Positions 1 through 10,454 of a stretch of 64,000 bases of DNA are shown in pieces. Location: contig JABYQR010000018.1 of NCBI GenBank assembly GCA_022592445.1, forward strand, positions 186,001 to 250,000, given 5' to 3'. The DNA comes from Cytidiella melzeri. Its lineage: Eukaryota > Basidiomycota > Agaricomycetes > Polyporales > Irpicaceae. Position numbers and translations under genes: made by a program. The notes under the pieces were generated by a model. The model saw only the letters and a program-made list of their open reading frames with translations. It had not been told where the DNA came from and ran no database searches. The first letter of the stretch is position 1, and each line of letters begins with the position of its first letter.

Positions 1-485
1 GTATCAGTTCTTAACACCGAGCGGCAATGCGTATTGCAAGCGAATGCGTGGCCAACGACAACGTTGGTAGAGCTGGTAAGATTGAACTGCACAAGTTTGC
101 ACTCGTGGTCCTCGCCTTCAAAGTCTGGGGACAGCCAACAATCTGGGTGCGGCGTGCGCAGGCGATCACAGTCGAGCGGGACGAAAGGTCCTGAACGCAG
201 GGGAATTGGGTGGTTGCTCTGAGTGTCGCAATAGGAGCAGTTATCAAGCGAGTCCGCGACGGAGGCGACGGACAACGCTGGCGAGGGTGATTTAGGAGTA
301 GATCTCTCAGGGGAGACCGTAGGCGCTACTGAGGGTTCTGGTGGCGGCGTGGGCGCGGGGATGATGGGGTAACGGCGTAGAACCTCGCGCGGGCGGTAAG
401 GGCAGCAACCGTCTGGTAAGTGGGGAACTGTGGGACAGTAACGGCAAACGCGAGGCGGGTTGTCGTTGGTAGGCGCAGCGGACAT
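1..485 (-). CDS. Hypothetical Cys-rich protein, N-terminal part, runs off the window
   Basis: An open minus-strand frame begins with ATG at 485 and stays open to base 1, so at least 161 residues are present and the C-terminus lies outside the window. Two in-frame TAG codons lie upstream of this ATG, making it the first usable Met. Near residues 14-30 there is a Cys-rich stretch (CRYC, then GCCP). A Pro/Ser/Thr-rich linker follows at about 40-80, and a second small Cys pair (CSYC) at about 86-89. The paired cysteines could bind zinc, but the spacing matches no family I recognise. A TATA-like box about 150 bases upstream on the same strand supports a real gene. Function unknown. Confidence 0.5.
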   Translation of the reverse strand, partial: MSAAPTNDNPPRVCRYCPTVPHLPDGCCPYRPREVLRRYPIIPAPTPPPEPSVAPTVSPERSTPKSPSPALSVASVADSLDNCSYCDTQSNHPIPLRSGPFVPLDCDRLRTPHPDCWLSPDFEGEDHECKLVQFNLTSSTNVVVGHAFACNTHCRSVLRTD

Positions 486-633
486 AAACGTGGAAGAAGT
501 CGCAGTGAGGCAACGCAGAAGAAGCTACAGCTATTGGCACGAAGAGACTCCCTCGACGCGAGCGCAAAGCGTAAAGTGAACTCTGAGAACTGGGGTGGGG
601 ATTGATTGATTTCTACGCAGTACAGGCAACACC

Positions 634-643
634 TTTTTATATA
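634..643 (-). promoter_or_regulatory. TATA-like box for the left-edge gene
   Basis: On the minus strand this reads TATATAAAAA. It lies about 150 bases upstream of the ATG at 485, a reasonable distance for a fungal core promoter with a 5' UTR of about 120 nt. Confidence 0.45.
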
Positions 644-1221
644 CCCTAAGGACCCTCTCCTAAACCTTTCCGTCTATGTCCTAAACCCAAACGCGGGAGT
701 GAGGAAACATGGTGGCAGAATACTTCCGTCTGCGGAGGCAAAATGTCCAGCGAGTCGATGCCCGGCAGGACACAGCGTTGGTTGACGCGGAGTAGCGGCG
801 CGCGTCCTTGCGCTGAAGAGGCGCCAACCGTTGCGAGCAGGTGATGAGGCACCGTCCAGGAGTTTCACAGCGTGGCGTGATAGGAGTCTTCCTGAAACGG
901 GGTTTGCGAGTCAAGTTTCTTCTACCGCTGGTCCGACCCGCGTCCGAAACACTTGGTGGCTGGCCGGCCCATGCTCCGATGCAAAAGGGGCATGTCTGTG
1001 AGTCAGAGTTCGGTGCAATTCCTCGGCCTCGGATGTTTCCGGCGCGTTGCTGCTCCTTGTCAAGTCCTCGGATCCTTGGCAAACTCCTTGTGACCTCGGT
1101 GAACTCCTTGTGCCGGTGGTGGACTCCTCGTGCCCGTGACGCTGGGAAAGTGGAGGGATTTGCCGCTCAGGATGACGCAGGCCGCGCAAATGGCGGGCTG
1201 CTGCCGGGTCTCCACGCCTAG
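644..1221. other. No supported gene
   Basis: Open frames exist here on both strands (for example 841-1221 plus) but none shows a recognisable domain. The 841-1221 frame ends in TAG at 1219 and is in the same frame as the retroelement remnant that follows. It could therefore be a worn part of the element, but no gag zinc knuckle or protease DSG/DTG motif is visible. Imperfect repeats of an ACTCCTTGTG-type string occur around 1080-1130. Confidence 0.4.
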
Positions 1222-4200
1222 CCGATTTCCGGGCGTATCACCGATCGTCGCTCCCCTCGCGAACGCCACATAGACCAACGACGTGCCGTGGCCTCGTTAC
1301 GCGAATCGTCGACATTGCGAGACAACCTTGTGCGAAACGCTTACTGCGACACCCTGCGTGAGTTAGTACTTGAGACTAAGCGTACGCCGCCGATCCTTTC
1401 CAACGTCGAAGACAAGAACATTCACATTGTGAACGCCATCCAAGGACACAATGACAACCTCTCCTCCATGGCGGTACTGCAACGCGAGAACGACCAAATG
1501 CATAGTCGTTTCGCTGATCTGTTTCCAGACGATATCCCTCACATCTCTGACTTGCCTAACAACGTTTATCATCGCTTCCGTTTGAAAGACCCCGACGTGG
1601 TAATCGCACGCAGACAATACGAATGTCCCAAGAAGTATCGCGAGGCATGGCAAACTCTGCTGAACCAGCACCTACACCCCGGGCGTATACGCCCCTCTTC
1701 CAGTCCTTACTCCTCACCCGCTTTTCTTATACCAAAGAGTGACCCCACTGCGCTACCTTGTTGGGTCAACAACTACCGAGCCCTCAATGCGAACACCGTT
1801 CCCAACGTGCACCCTTTACCTAGAATCAGCAAAATATTATCTGACTGCGCTAAGGGCAAATTTTGGGCTAAAATCGACATGACGAACTCCTTCTTCCAAA
1901 CCCTTGTGCACTTTGACGACATTCCCTATACCGCAGTTACCACTCCGTTCGGCCTGTACGAGTGGACAGTAATGCCACAGGGATGTCGCAACGCTCCGGC
2001 GACACATCAACGTCGGATGTTCTCTGCGCTGTGCGACTTCATTGGGACCATATGTCACGTCTATCTGGACGACATCTTCATTTGGTCTCAAACCCTTGAA
2101 GAACATCGCAAGAATGTTGAAACTATTCTTACTGCACTTCGAAAGCACTGCCTCTATTGTTCTCCGAAGAAGACGGACCTTCCTCGGGCACCACATCTCT
2201 GGTCGTGGTGTCGAAGCGGATCCTAAGAAGACTGCAAAAGTTCTTTCATGGCCTGCACCAAGCTCGACAAAGGACGTATTATCTTTCCTGGGTCTTGTGC
2301 GTTACATCGCCAACTTCCTGCCAGCTCTAACGATGCACACTCACATCCTGAACACCTTGACAACTGCGGAAGCGGAAAAGAACTTCACCTGGACGGATAA
2401 ACACCAGCGCGCATTCCAATCTATCAAAGACCTTGTTGTTTCTCGCGAGTGTCTGACAGTTATCGACCATCAGAACATGGGACCGAATAAAAATTTTGTA
2501 TCCACCGACACTTCCGACTTCTGCTCGGGTGCTGTACTTTCTTACGGCGAAACCTTACACACCGCATGTCCTGTCGCCTTTGAGAGCCAATCATTCAAAT
2601 CCGTGGAACTCAACTACCCTGTACACGAGAAAGAACTGCTGGCGATCATCAGAGCACTCAAGAAATGGCGCGTGGACCTCCTGGGCGTACCGTTCGAAAT
2701 TTACACGGATCACAAGACTTTGGAGAATTTCGACAGCCAAGTTAATCTCTCGCGCCGTCAATGCCGTTGGCAAGAGTTCCTGAGCCAATATGACTACCGC
2801 ATTATCTACATCGCTGGGAAAGATAACTCGCCCGCGAACTCCATGTCTCGCCATCCTGATACCGTGATCCGTGCAAAGCTTCATCAACATTCGACTTGCG
2901 GTGCTGTGAATCATTTTGACATCGCTGCAGACGCCGCATGGACGCAGGACATACTAGCTGGCTACGCGGAAGACAATTGGACATCGCGAGTGATCGACGG
3001 GATGTGGGACGCTAATGCAAAATCCTCAGTAGACGAATCCCTGCGCTCCAAATCTTCGATACATGCCCTTTGCGAGGGCCTGCTAGACGGCCGTAGTTCT
3101 GGTGGGTTCACTACCCATGGCCGGTTCTTTTTTGTGGCCGATTGCCTTGTAATTCCTCGCATGCGTCACCTCCGAGAACAACTTTTCCGCTTGTCGCACA
3201 ACTCCCTGGGGCACTACGGTAGCGACAAGTCATATGCCGCCCTACGCTCCTGCTATTACTGGCCGAACATGCGTAAAGAGATCAAAACGCTCTACGTACC
3301 AGCGTGCGAACAATGCCACGCAACAAATCACTGACGCGTAAACCTGTTGGACCGCTCCACCTGCTTCCAGTGCCAGACGGCAGATGCGAGAGCGTCGCTA
3401 TCGATTTCATTGGCCCATTGCCGGACGACGACAGTTTCAACTCCATTGTCACAATGACTTGCCGCCTCAACTCGGAGTTGCGCATTGTACCTTCCACCAC
3501 CAGTATCGACACAGAACAATTCGCACTTTTGTTCTTCCACCACTGGTACTGCGAAAATGGCCTGCCTGCAAACATCGTGTCAGATCGCGACAAACTGTTC
3601 ATGTCGCGCTTTTGGAAGGCTCTCACAAAATTGACAGGTGTTTACCTGAAGATGTTAACGTCTTATCACCCCGAGACGGATGCAGCAAGCAAGCGTTCAA
3701 ACAAAACCATCATCCAAGCATTGCGCTTCCACGTCGAACATAATCAAAAGGGCTGGGTGCGAGCGCTGCTGTGCGTTTCAACTACATGAATACCGTCAAC
3801 GCCTCCACCGGGTTCTCCCCTTTCCAACTCCGTCATAGTCGTTCTCCACGCATCATTCCGCCACTATGTGACGCTTCCGCGAAATCTGCTTCCAAAACTA
3901 TAGGCGACGAAGCCCTTGACGCGCAAAATCTAATCAGACGATTGGACACGGACGTGATGGAAGCTCAAGACAACCTATTGCTCGCGAAGTCGAACCAGGC
4001 CTTTCATGCCAACAAGCATTGCGAACCGGAAATCATATACCGTGTAGGGGACAAAGTACTACTCTCCACCTTCCATCGCCGCCGAGACTACATGCGTCGT
4101 GGAGACAACCGCGTGGCAAAATTTATGGTTTGTTTTGACGGTCCTTACACAGTCACCACCGCGCACCCGGACACCTCCGTATACACTCTGGATCTCCCTC

Positions 4201-4538
4201 CTTCCATGCAAATCCATCCAACCTTTCATGCTTCCTTGCTAAGACCTTTCGTGCGTAACGACGGCTCGTTGTTCCCTCAGCGGGAACATGAAGAACCTGG
4301 CCCAATCGCGACACCCGATGGAATGGAGCATGTCGTTGAGCGCATATTGGACCGCCGAAACATTGGCCGAGGTTTCCAATACTTGGTTCGATGGAAAGGG
4401 TACGGTCCGGAACACGACAAGTGGCTAGCAGGAAGGAAGGTGGACGATCACGCAGCCTTAGACGACTTCTTACACGAAAACCACCTGTCTGGCAATTCCA
4501 CCCCGAAAGCAAATTCTTCTGAAGGGGAGAGAGTGTAA
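1222..4538 (+). pseudogene. Ty3/gypsy chromovirus pol remnant (RT, RNase H, integrase, chromodomain)
   Basis: Pol of an LTR retrotransposon in four overlapping frames. Frame one (to 2226) has reverse transcriptase with the YLDD catalytic box near 2060. A shift near 2175 leads into the rest of RT (FLGHHIS), RNase H with STDTSD, an ELLAII helix and YTDHKTLE, then the integrase HHCC zinc motif (to 3334). A second break near 3325 leads to the integrase core. Its two Asp are present (AIDFIGP, VSDRDKLF), but the usual catalytic Glu, in a motif normally like TDGQTERxN, is Lys here (TDAASKRSN). A third break near 3770 leads to the integrase C-terminus and a chromodomain (YLVRWKGYG, about 4378-4405). 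Gag and protease are not recognisable and no 5' LTR is seen, so the element is dead. The 5' limit is uncertain. Confidence 0.88.
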
Positions 4539-4980
4539 CCCTGGCCACAGGGTCACGACGAGTACAGTTACCTGTTACGGACGATTGCTTACATAAAGTC
4601 CCTTCCTTCATTTTCTCACATTCCTATTCGTCACCGCCGAGCCTCTGACATTCATATAAAGACCTTGCCTTCAACATCGACGGACTTCATTCCTTTTGTC
4701 CCGACGTTGAAGGTACGCTCACTTATCATACATTATTATCTGCTCATTGATTCCTTTTGTCCCGACGTTGAAGTCTTAAACAATATATCTCGTGCTAGTT
4801 TCCGTTTCCAGTGTTTCCCGCTGCCGCGGGTTTCCATACTGGAGTTCATTGCTTTACTGATCTCCAAGTGCTTTATAGCAGGTTATGGCTGTTGCTGCAC
4901 AAATCAAACATCACATAGTAGGAGAAGACAAATACAGTACTTGTTCAATCCTCTTATTCTATAGCTATGTCAAGAATTGT
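4534..4980 (+). repeat. Probable 3' LTR of the Ty3/gypsy element
   Basis: A polypurine tract (GAAGGGGAGAGAG, 4521-4533) is followed directly by TGTAACC, the usual arrangement of a 3' LTR start; the pol stop codon overlaps the first bases. A TATA-like CATATAAAG lies near 4653. A 24-base direct repeat (ATTCCTTTTGTCCCGACGTT plus GAAG) occurs at 4689-4712 and 4750-4773. The 3' end could not be fixed because no second LTR is in the window; the end given is a guess. Confidence 0.55.
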
Positions 4981-5988
4981 GTCTTAGTAGTCCTTCCTGC
5001 ATGTTGAAGAGGAGTGTGGGAGACCAAACTTGCCAATTGAGGAAAGCAATGGTGTGTTAAGTGCTGCTATAGCGCCCAAGTTTGGTGAGTGGTTTCTTGT
5101 TTTTTGATCGCGTGTTTGCGAGTGTACCAATCGAAAGCATGATTGTGACATGAAAAATCACAACATTGTGATGTTCGCAACTTCGAATAAATACCCATAA
5201 ATAACGTCATAAAAAACCCAAAAATAACTTCATATAAAAACCCCAAAATAACTTCATATTCATACGTTATTTATGGGTATTTATTCGAGGTTCAGTTTTC
5301 AAAATAATGCCATCATCATCTAATCTGACACTCACACATAATTCAAAGGTTTTGGCTGTTTGTCATTGATTGTGGTCAAATGGTGGTAAATGGTGGTCAG
5401 GCAGTAGTGTTATCGTGGTCAATCGCTGCCTGACAGATCTGTCGGACCATATCCGAGTCAGATTAAAGGGGCCCCCGACGTGCTCCTGCCCTTGCGCCCA
5501 CCCATGCTCGCTGTCCACGGCGATGAGCCCTCAGGCTATATACTTGGTGTAATAACATGACTTCCTCTTTGAATATATCAAACATTACACAATAAATTAT
5601 ACCATCATACAGTCTATGGAGACCTATACAGGGAGTCGGACATGACCTGAGCCAGCCTGAGGCGGGACTGAGGCGGCGAGGCGGCGCAACAAGAAAGTAC
5701 CAATTCCCGCTCTTTCTGCCGATCGGAATCTGGCTCATTTGATGGTGATAAATGACGACCACAATTGACCCTCCGGAAAGTGTGCATGTGATGATATTCT
5801 GTCTACCCATCAAGAAACCATAGTATTTGGGTTAGTAGCCAGCTTTCTATGGGTTTTATACTCAAAAGTGTTACAACGAGGGTCCTAGGACAGTATCAGC
5901 TGTAATGATACATCTTACTGGGAAGTCTCTCCGATTGAGTTTGTATCGACGTTTTAGACCAAGCCAGCCACAAGTAGCCTACGGGAAC
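4981..5988. other. Intergenic, one inverted repeat, no gene seen
   Basis: AT-richer than the flanks. It holds the inverted repeat at 5183-5288 and short TGGTGGTCA-type repeats near 5377-5400. Several short open frames have no recognisable features. Confidence 0.5.
5183..5288. repeat. 25-bp perfect inverted repeat, hairpin or MITE-like
   Basis: Bases 5183-5207 (beginning TCGAATAAATACCC) are the exact reverse complement of 5264-5288. The 56-base spacer contains a two-copy direct repeat of an AAATAACTTCATAT-type unit. It could form a strong hairpin and looks like a very small foldback element. No target-site duplication was identified. Confidence 0.7.
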
Positions 5989-8900
5989 CTACATGATGTC
6001 TCCGATAGTATCCGCTAACGCGTCGCTTTTCGCAATCATCTCCATGGTGCCCTCCAGCTTCTGCGCGTCGTTTCGGATAAGCCCTGACACTTTCGTGGGA
6101 GTTACCAACAGTTGCTCCACCGCTAGGATTGCCTTCGCAAACTGCGCTGCCGTAAGCTTTGTCTCGATCGTCTCTGTCCTTGCCACGAAACCGCCCAAGA
6201 ATAGCGAGATATCCAGGGACGTGTTCTGCAGCTGCATGTTCTTCTCGCGTAATGTGATGGCGAGACGCATAGTTTCTTGCAGTTGCCCCTTGTACGAATT
6301 GATAGACGAGTGAAGTTGGGTGAACCGATTCAGTTCCGACTTGATGTTCTTGAGTGCCGAATCAGCAGCTTGCATGTCGTCTTGAGCTTGCTGAAGGTTG
6401 CGCTGACAAGACTCAATGAGCTTGTTAGCGTATCGGACCGCCTCGTCAAGATTGAACCAGTCTCCGACGCGTCCAAGGCCGAGAGTGAAGATGTCCCTAA
6501 TGACCTGAAAGTGTGAATGAGAACATTCTTAGTTACTGTGCTGAAAGCGGAACGAGAACATACTCTGGCCGTTTTCGCACTTGAGAGTTTACTCTCCGCC
6601 TCACGCTTCGTTTTTTCCGCCTCACGTTGATGCCATTCGGCGGTTTCCTTATTTTCCCTGTCAATATGTGAGCACGCGTGTCGTCAAGTCCTAGAAATGG
6701 AACAAAGACGCACTTCATTGTCTCCGCCCTCACTTCTGCACCCTTCTTCAAGCCATCCGCAACTGACTGCAAATTATCAATTCTCGTCATTCTGGTCTGC
6801 GATTCACCCAGCTGCGCAGTCAGCTCCACATTGAGCTGCGGCAACAAGGGTCAAAAATATGTCAAAACAGTCGCAATGAGCATGACTCGCCTCGCCCCCA
6901 CGGTCCATCATCTTTGTCGATTCATCATAAAGGGCGTTGAACCGGGATGCGACAATCACTGCTTGACCCTTGCACAACTTCACCAGTCTATCTACTTCCG
7001 CGTTCTGAGCGACCACTGCCTTCTGGGTCTGGTTGTAAAGCTCCTCGATAGACCCGCAAAGCACCCCTACTCCTTGGATGGCGTGATCCGCCGGAGCTCG
7101 GAGGCCAATTTCGATGTCCTTTTGCAACTCTTCTGTCTGAGAGCGCAGCTGACTGCAACGCATGGCGGCCAGCTCGATTTCTTTGCGAATGTGCTCGCCT
7201 TCGGTGATGCAAGACTGTAGGTTCGTAAGGTTTGCGGGGCTGTAGCGCTCAGACCAGAAAGGCTGAATGACGACCATGCTTGAGACTCGGTTTCTCAAAT
7301 GATAGGAGGATCTCATACCATCAAGCCGCTCACGTACTGAGTCGTTGATCCCATAAATCCACCCAACGCACGGCCGTCGAGTTCCCAGATGGAGACCGAC
7401 CCCGATTTTGAACCGTACCACGGGCTCTCACGACCTAAAAATTAGTCAACAGATGTAAACGTGATGGTTGCAAAACGCAATTCGACTTACCTTTGGAAGT
7501 GATGAATTGCAGCCCCAAAATCCAGTTCTCATCGGCCGCGACCCGAATGTGCGTAAAGTCCTCGTTGGAATTCAAGCCGAACGTACTGTATGAACCTCCT
7601 TGCCCTCCATGCCAGCTAGTAGACGTCCCATCGGTGAAGTCGAGTGCGAGGCCGTCAATGCGAGCTTCAGACCTGATTCGCAGCTGTCGGATCACTTTGC
7701 TGTCGGCACTCAAAGAATTGTCTACAACCAGGCACACACTTAGAGTTGCTTGGTGAACGCAATATAGACGTAGATGAGCTCACCGGAGAATGACGTCCCG
7801 GTCCATGAGCCATAGAACCTTCCGGTGGCTTGTAAGAAAGCTATCGGCGTTTCTGTCATCCACCCAAAACCTTCCGAATTCACTTTCTGCCACAGGACCT
7901 GCTTTACTATTAGCATAGCTTCTCTCAAGACGAGAACTCAGAGCTCTGAGCTACCTGGTCTTGACCAGCCCACATCACGCTGATATGAGGGGCATAACCG
8001 GGTGTGCGCATGTATGCGATGATGTCCGAATTTGGTAATGCAGCATATCGGAATTGGCCTCTGTGGACCGCTCGATTTAGCCAGAGAATCTGACGACACA
8101 AGCAACTCGAAATCTTTGACTGACTGTTGCCAATGTCCCTTCGGGTCACTGCACCAATCAATGATGTTGCATTGCTCATCCTGGAAATATAACCTAAGGC
8201 GAAAGAGAAGGAGTCGGTAAGCGCAAGTATGATATGTGTGGCCGTCACCTGCCTTATCTCAACACCACTAGTTGTCAGCCAGCTCACAGCACTGATATCG
8301 CCAACCGGAAAATTACAGGGATGACGAAAGTCGCAACCGGACCTATTGATGGAGGAGTGATAGGTCAATGTACAGCTTTTCGACATTTCGGCAGTGTGGG
8401 GTCTAATCACCATATGCTGCCGTGCTTGTTGCCGCCGCTATATTCACAAATAGCGTTGGATTCGTCCTGGAAGTAAACGCGTACTACGTCACAATCTGAG
8501 ACGGAGTTGAGCTCCGTATGGGCCGCATGTCTACCAGCAACTCACCAGCCCAAGACGTGGCACCGATCCCAGTACACTTCGCAGCCTTGCATATGCGGAT
8601 GGGAGAGGACCAGTTGAGATTTTTAGCGTGACTGGCATAAAACATAAATTGTAGAAACTGTCCCAGCCGCAGATGCAGATAAGTACTCACCAAGTGCAGA
8701 TATAGCCATTGCTATCCTGGTAAAATAGGTAGATGGAGGCTCCATAGGATGAGGAGACCGCTGCTATGTTTGTGCCAAGCATGCAGTCCGGCTGAACGAA
8801 GGATGTTTCTTGCCAGTGGTTCAGATGTCTTCTTTCGCGAAGACACCCGTCCTGAGTCTGATAGAACACTGATTGACTCCATCCTGGCCCCTGTCCTGCC

Positions 8901-9350
8901 CACTGGAGATGCATGTTAAGCCTTGAACATCCTGAGAAGGTACATGTAAGTTACCGCAATGGCACACAGAGCACTATCAGGGCTGCATTTGAAACGCAGC
9001 TCTCCTATCATGTACGTGAGCGGAGTATCCAATCACGTCGCGCAAATGACTTACCTGGAAACCAGCCCTCGCCGTGGTCGATGATTCCTGACGATGAGAC
9101 ACTGGTTTAGAGGAATACATATGTAGAAGTAGTAGTGACACTGACTTCGGTTACCGTCGCGCCGAGCCTGGTTCAAAGCCCACTCCGTAGTGTCATTGCA
9201 ACCTTCGCGTACATCACCGTCTTTTGTCTTTGTGTACACACGAATACCGCGGTCACACACTGCGGCGGTCAATGTCGTGCTCCTCTAAAACGATAACGCT
9301 GAGTATTGTCAGCAGAAAGAAACCTCGTGACTCACCAGTTGAAGTGGCAT
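5989..9350 (-). CDS. Multi-domain lectin (fucose-lectin-like propeller, jacalin-like) with long helical C-terminus
   Basis: A many-exon gene (at least 12 exons; internal borders provisional). The likely start is a 15-nt first exon, ATG at 9350, with donor GTGAGT at 9335. Early exons (about 9284-7745) carry repeated short blades of AAL/FleA fucose-lectin style: an IRVYTKTKDGDVREG-like segment, YLFYQDSNGYI near 8700, LRLYFQDE near 8180. An exon at about 7500-7737 has jacalin-like features (IDGLALDFTDG, WHGGQGGS, ILGLQFITSKG), continued by a GVGLHLG...VGW strand near 7360-7400. Exons from about 7310 to 5989 are helical and coiled-coil rich, with a short hydrophobic segment (FTLGLG) between long helices around 6480. 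Lectin folds bind glycans; the helical part resembles in outline alpha-helical membrane-acting proteins, but that is not proven. The gene could be two adjacent genes if the jacalin-helix junction is wrong. Confidence 0.6.
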
Positions 9351-9597
9351 TTTGAGTGGCAGTGAGTCCGAAGAAAGGTGGAACGGCTGAACGCTTTATG
9401 CCTAGGCGGGTCTTAGTGGTTTGAAGCAAGTCAGGAAATATGCATTCCGAGCGACAGACGTAGAGCAACACCAATAGCCGAGTCATACGATGGGAGAACA
9501 GCCTGGAGCTGATAATAAGTGCATGGAACCTCTCCTTGACCACATGTTCTGCCTAAACCACAACGTTAGCACGTAATAAGTACTGTAAGGGAAAGGC

Positions 9598-10250
9598 CTA
9601 GTACTGAAGGTGTCGGTCAAAGTCAATTTCCGCGAGGAATGTCGCTTGTACTCCGTTGCACATGTCGATGGGGAGGCACAGAAAATCGCGGGTCAAGATT
9701 ACTCTAAGGTCTGGCCGGCCAGTTGCAGCTTGAAGACCTAGAGCGTCTAATAGGAGATGTGTTGTCGGACTTTGAATTCCAGCGAGAATTCCACAACGTC
9801 CATGACTATCCCTAGATGTCTTTTGGACCATTTTCCGACAATGTACAACTGCAACGCCTGATTCCCCACACCATGAGCTACAGCAGCTTCGCCTGTCTTG
9901 CGAGGTATACGGCCAGTGCTGAGACTTGAAGACTAGCTTTCTGTCATATAGAAGACTACCCCTTGCATCGGTATCAATCAGATACATGAATATTGCGGTG
10001 CTACTGCTATCGACCTGATTTGAGGAATGGAATGGATTCTGGGCTGTGGATGAGCTGTCAGTAGCAGCAATTAGCAAGTACAGCCACTGCAATGCTCCAT
10101 GGGGCACATGCGTCCCTAAATCCCCGCCAAGAACAAGGTCTTTGCTGTAAGTGGATCTAGTCTCTAGTATTCCGTGATCCCTGCCGTTCCTGACATCGCT
10201 TCGTAGCATCTTTTACCAGTGGGCCCAGTCGCAGCGCTGATGATTGATGA
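9598..10250 (-). pseudogene. Propeller-lectin-like remnant upstream of the helical gene
   Basis: Minus-strand coding-like pieces occur in different frames. One, near 9800-9880, reads AVAHGVGNQALQLYIVG, similar to the blade style of propeller lectins. A related piece lies in the second copy of the duplicated segment (25140-25230; AVAHSMGNQASQLYVIG). Stops and frame changes interrupt both. The position, divergent from the helical gene at 10,455, suggests an ancestral head-to-head lectin and helical gene pair whose lectin side has decayed. Domain assignment is tentative. Confidence 0.35.
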
Positions 10251-10347
10251 ACTCCGCGCCATGTCTGTTTAATTTCGCAGTGGTGCTGAAAGTTGTCAGG
10301 CTCTAGCTGGAGTACATGACTGCAAGCGGCGAACTCGTGCGCCCCCA

Positions 10348-10356
10348 CTATATATC
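10348..10356 (+). promoter_or_regulatory. TATA box of helical gene copy 1
   Basis: ACTATATAT followed by CC lies about 100 bases upstream of the ATG at 10,455. The same box and surroundings are kept in copy 2 (25,657-25,666). Confidence 0.6.
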
Positions 10357-10454
10357 CACAGGCGATACAAAGAACAATCATTCGTCCCAGTTGACCTTCA
10401 GCACCCTCCCCATTAACGTTTTTCGAAACCCACAATACCTACTTCTTCGTACCA

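Noticed and set aside
841..1221. Gag of the gypsy element
   Set aside because: In the same frame as pol but lacks a CCHC knuckle, protease motif or gag-like helices; cannot be supported.
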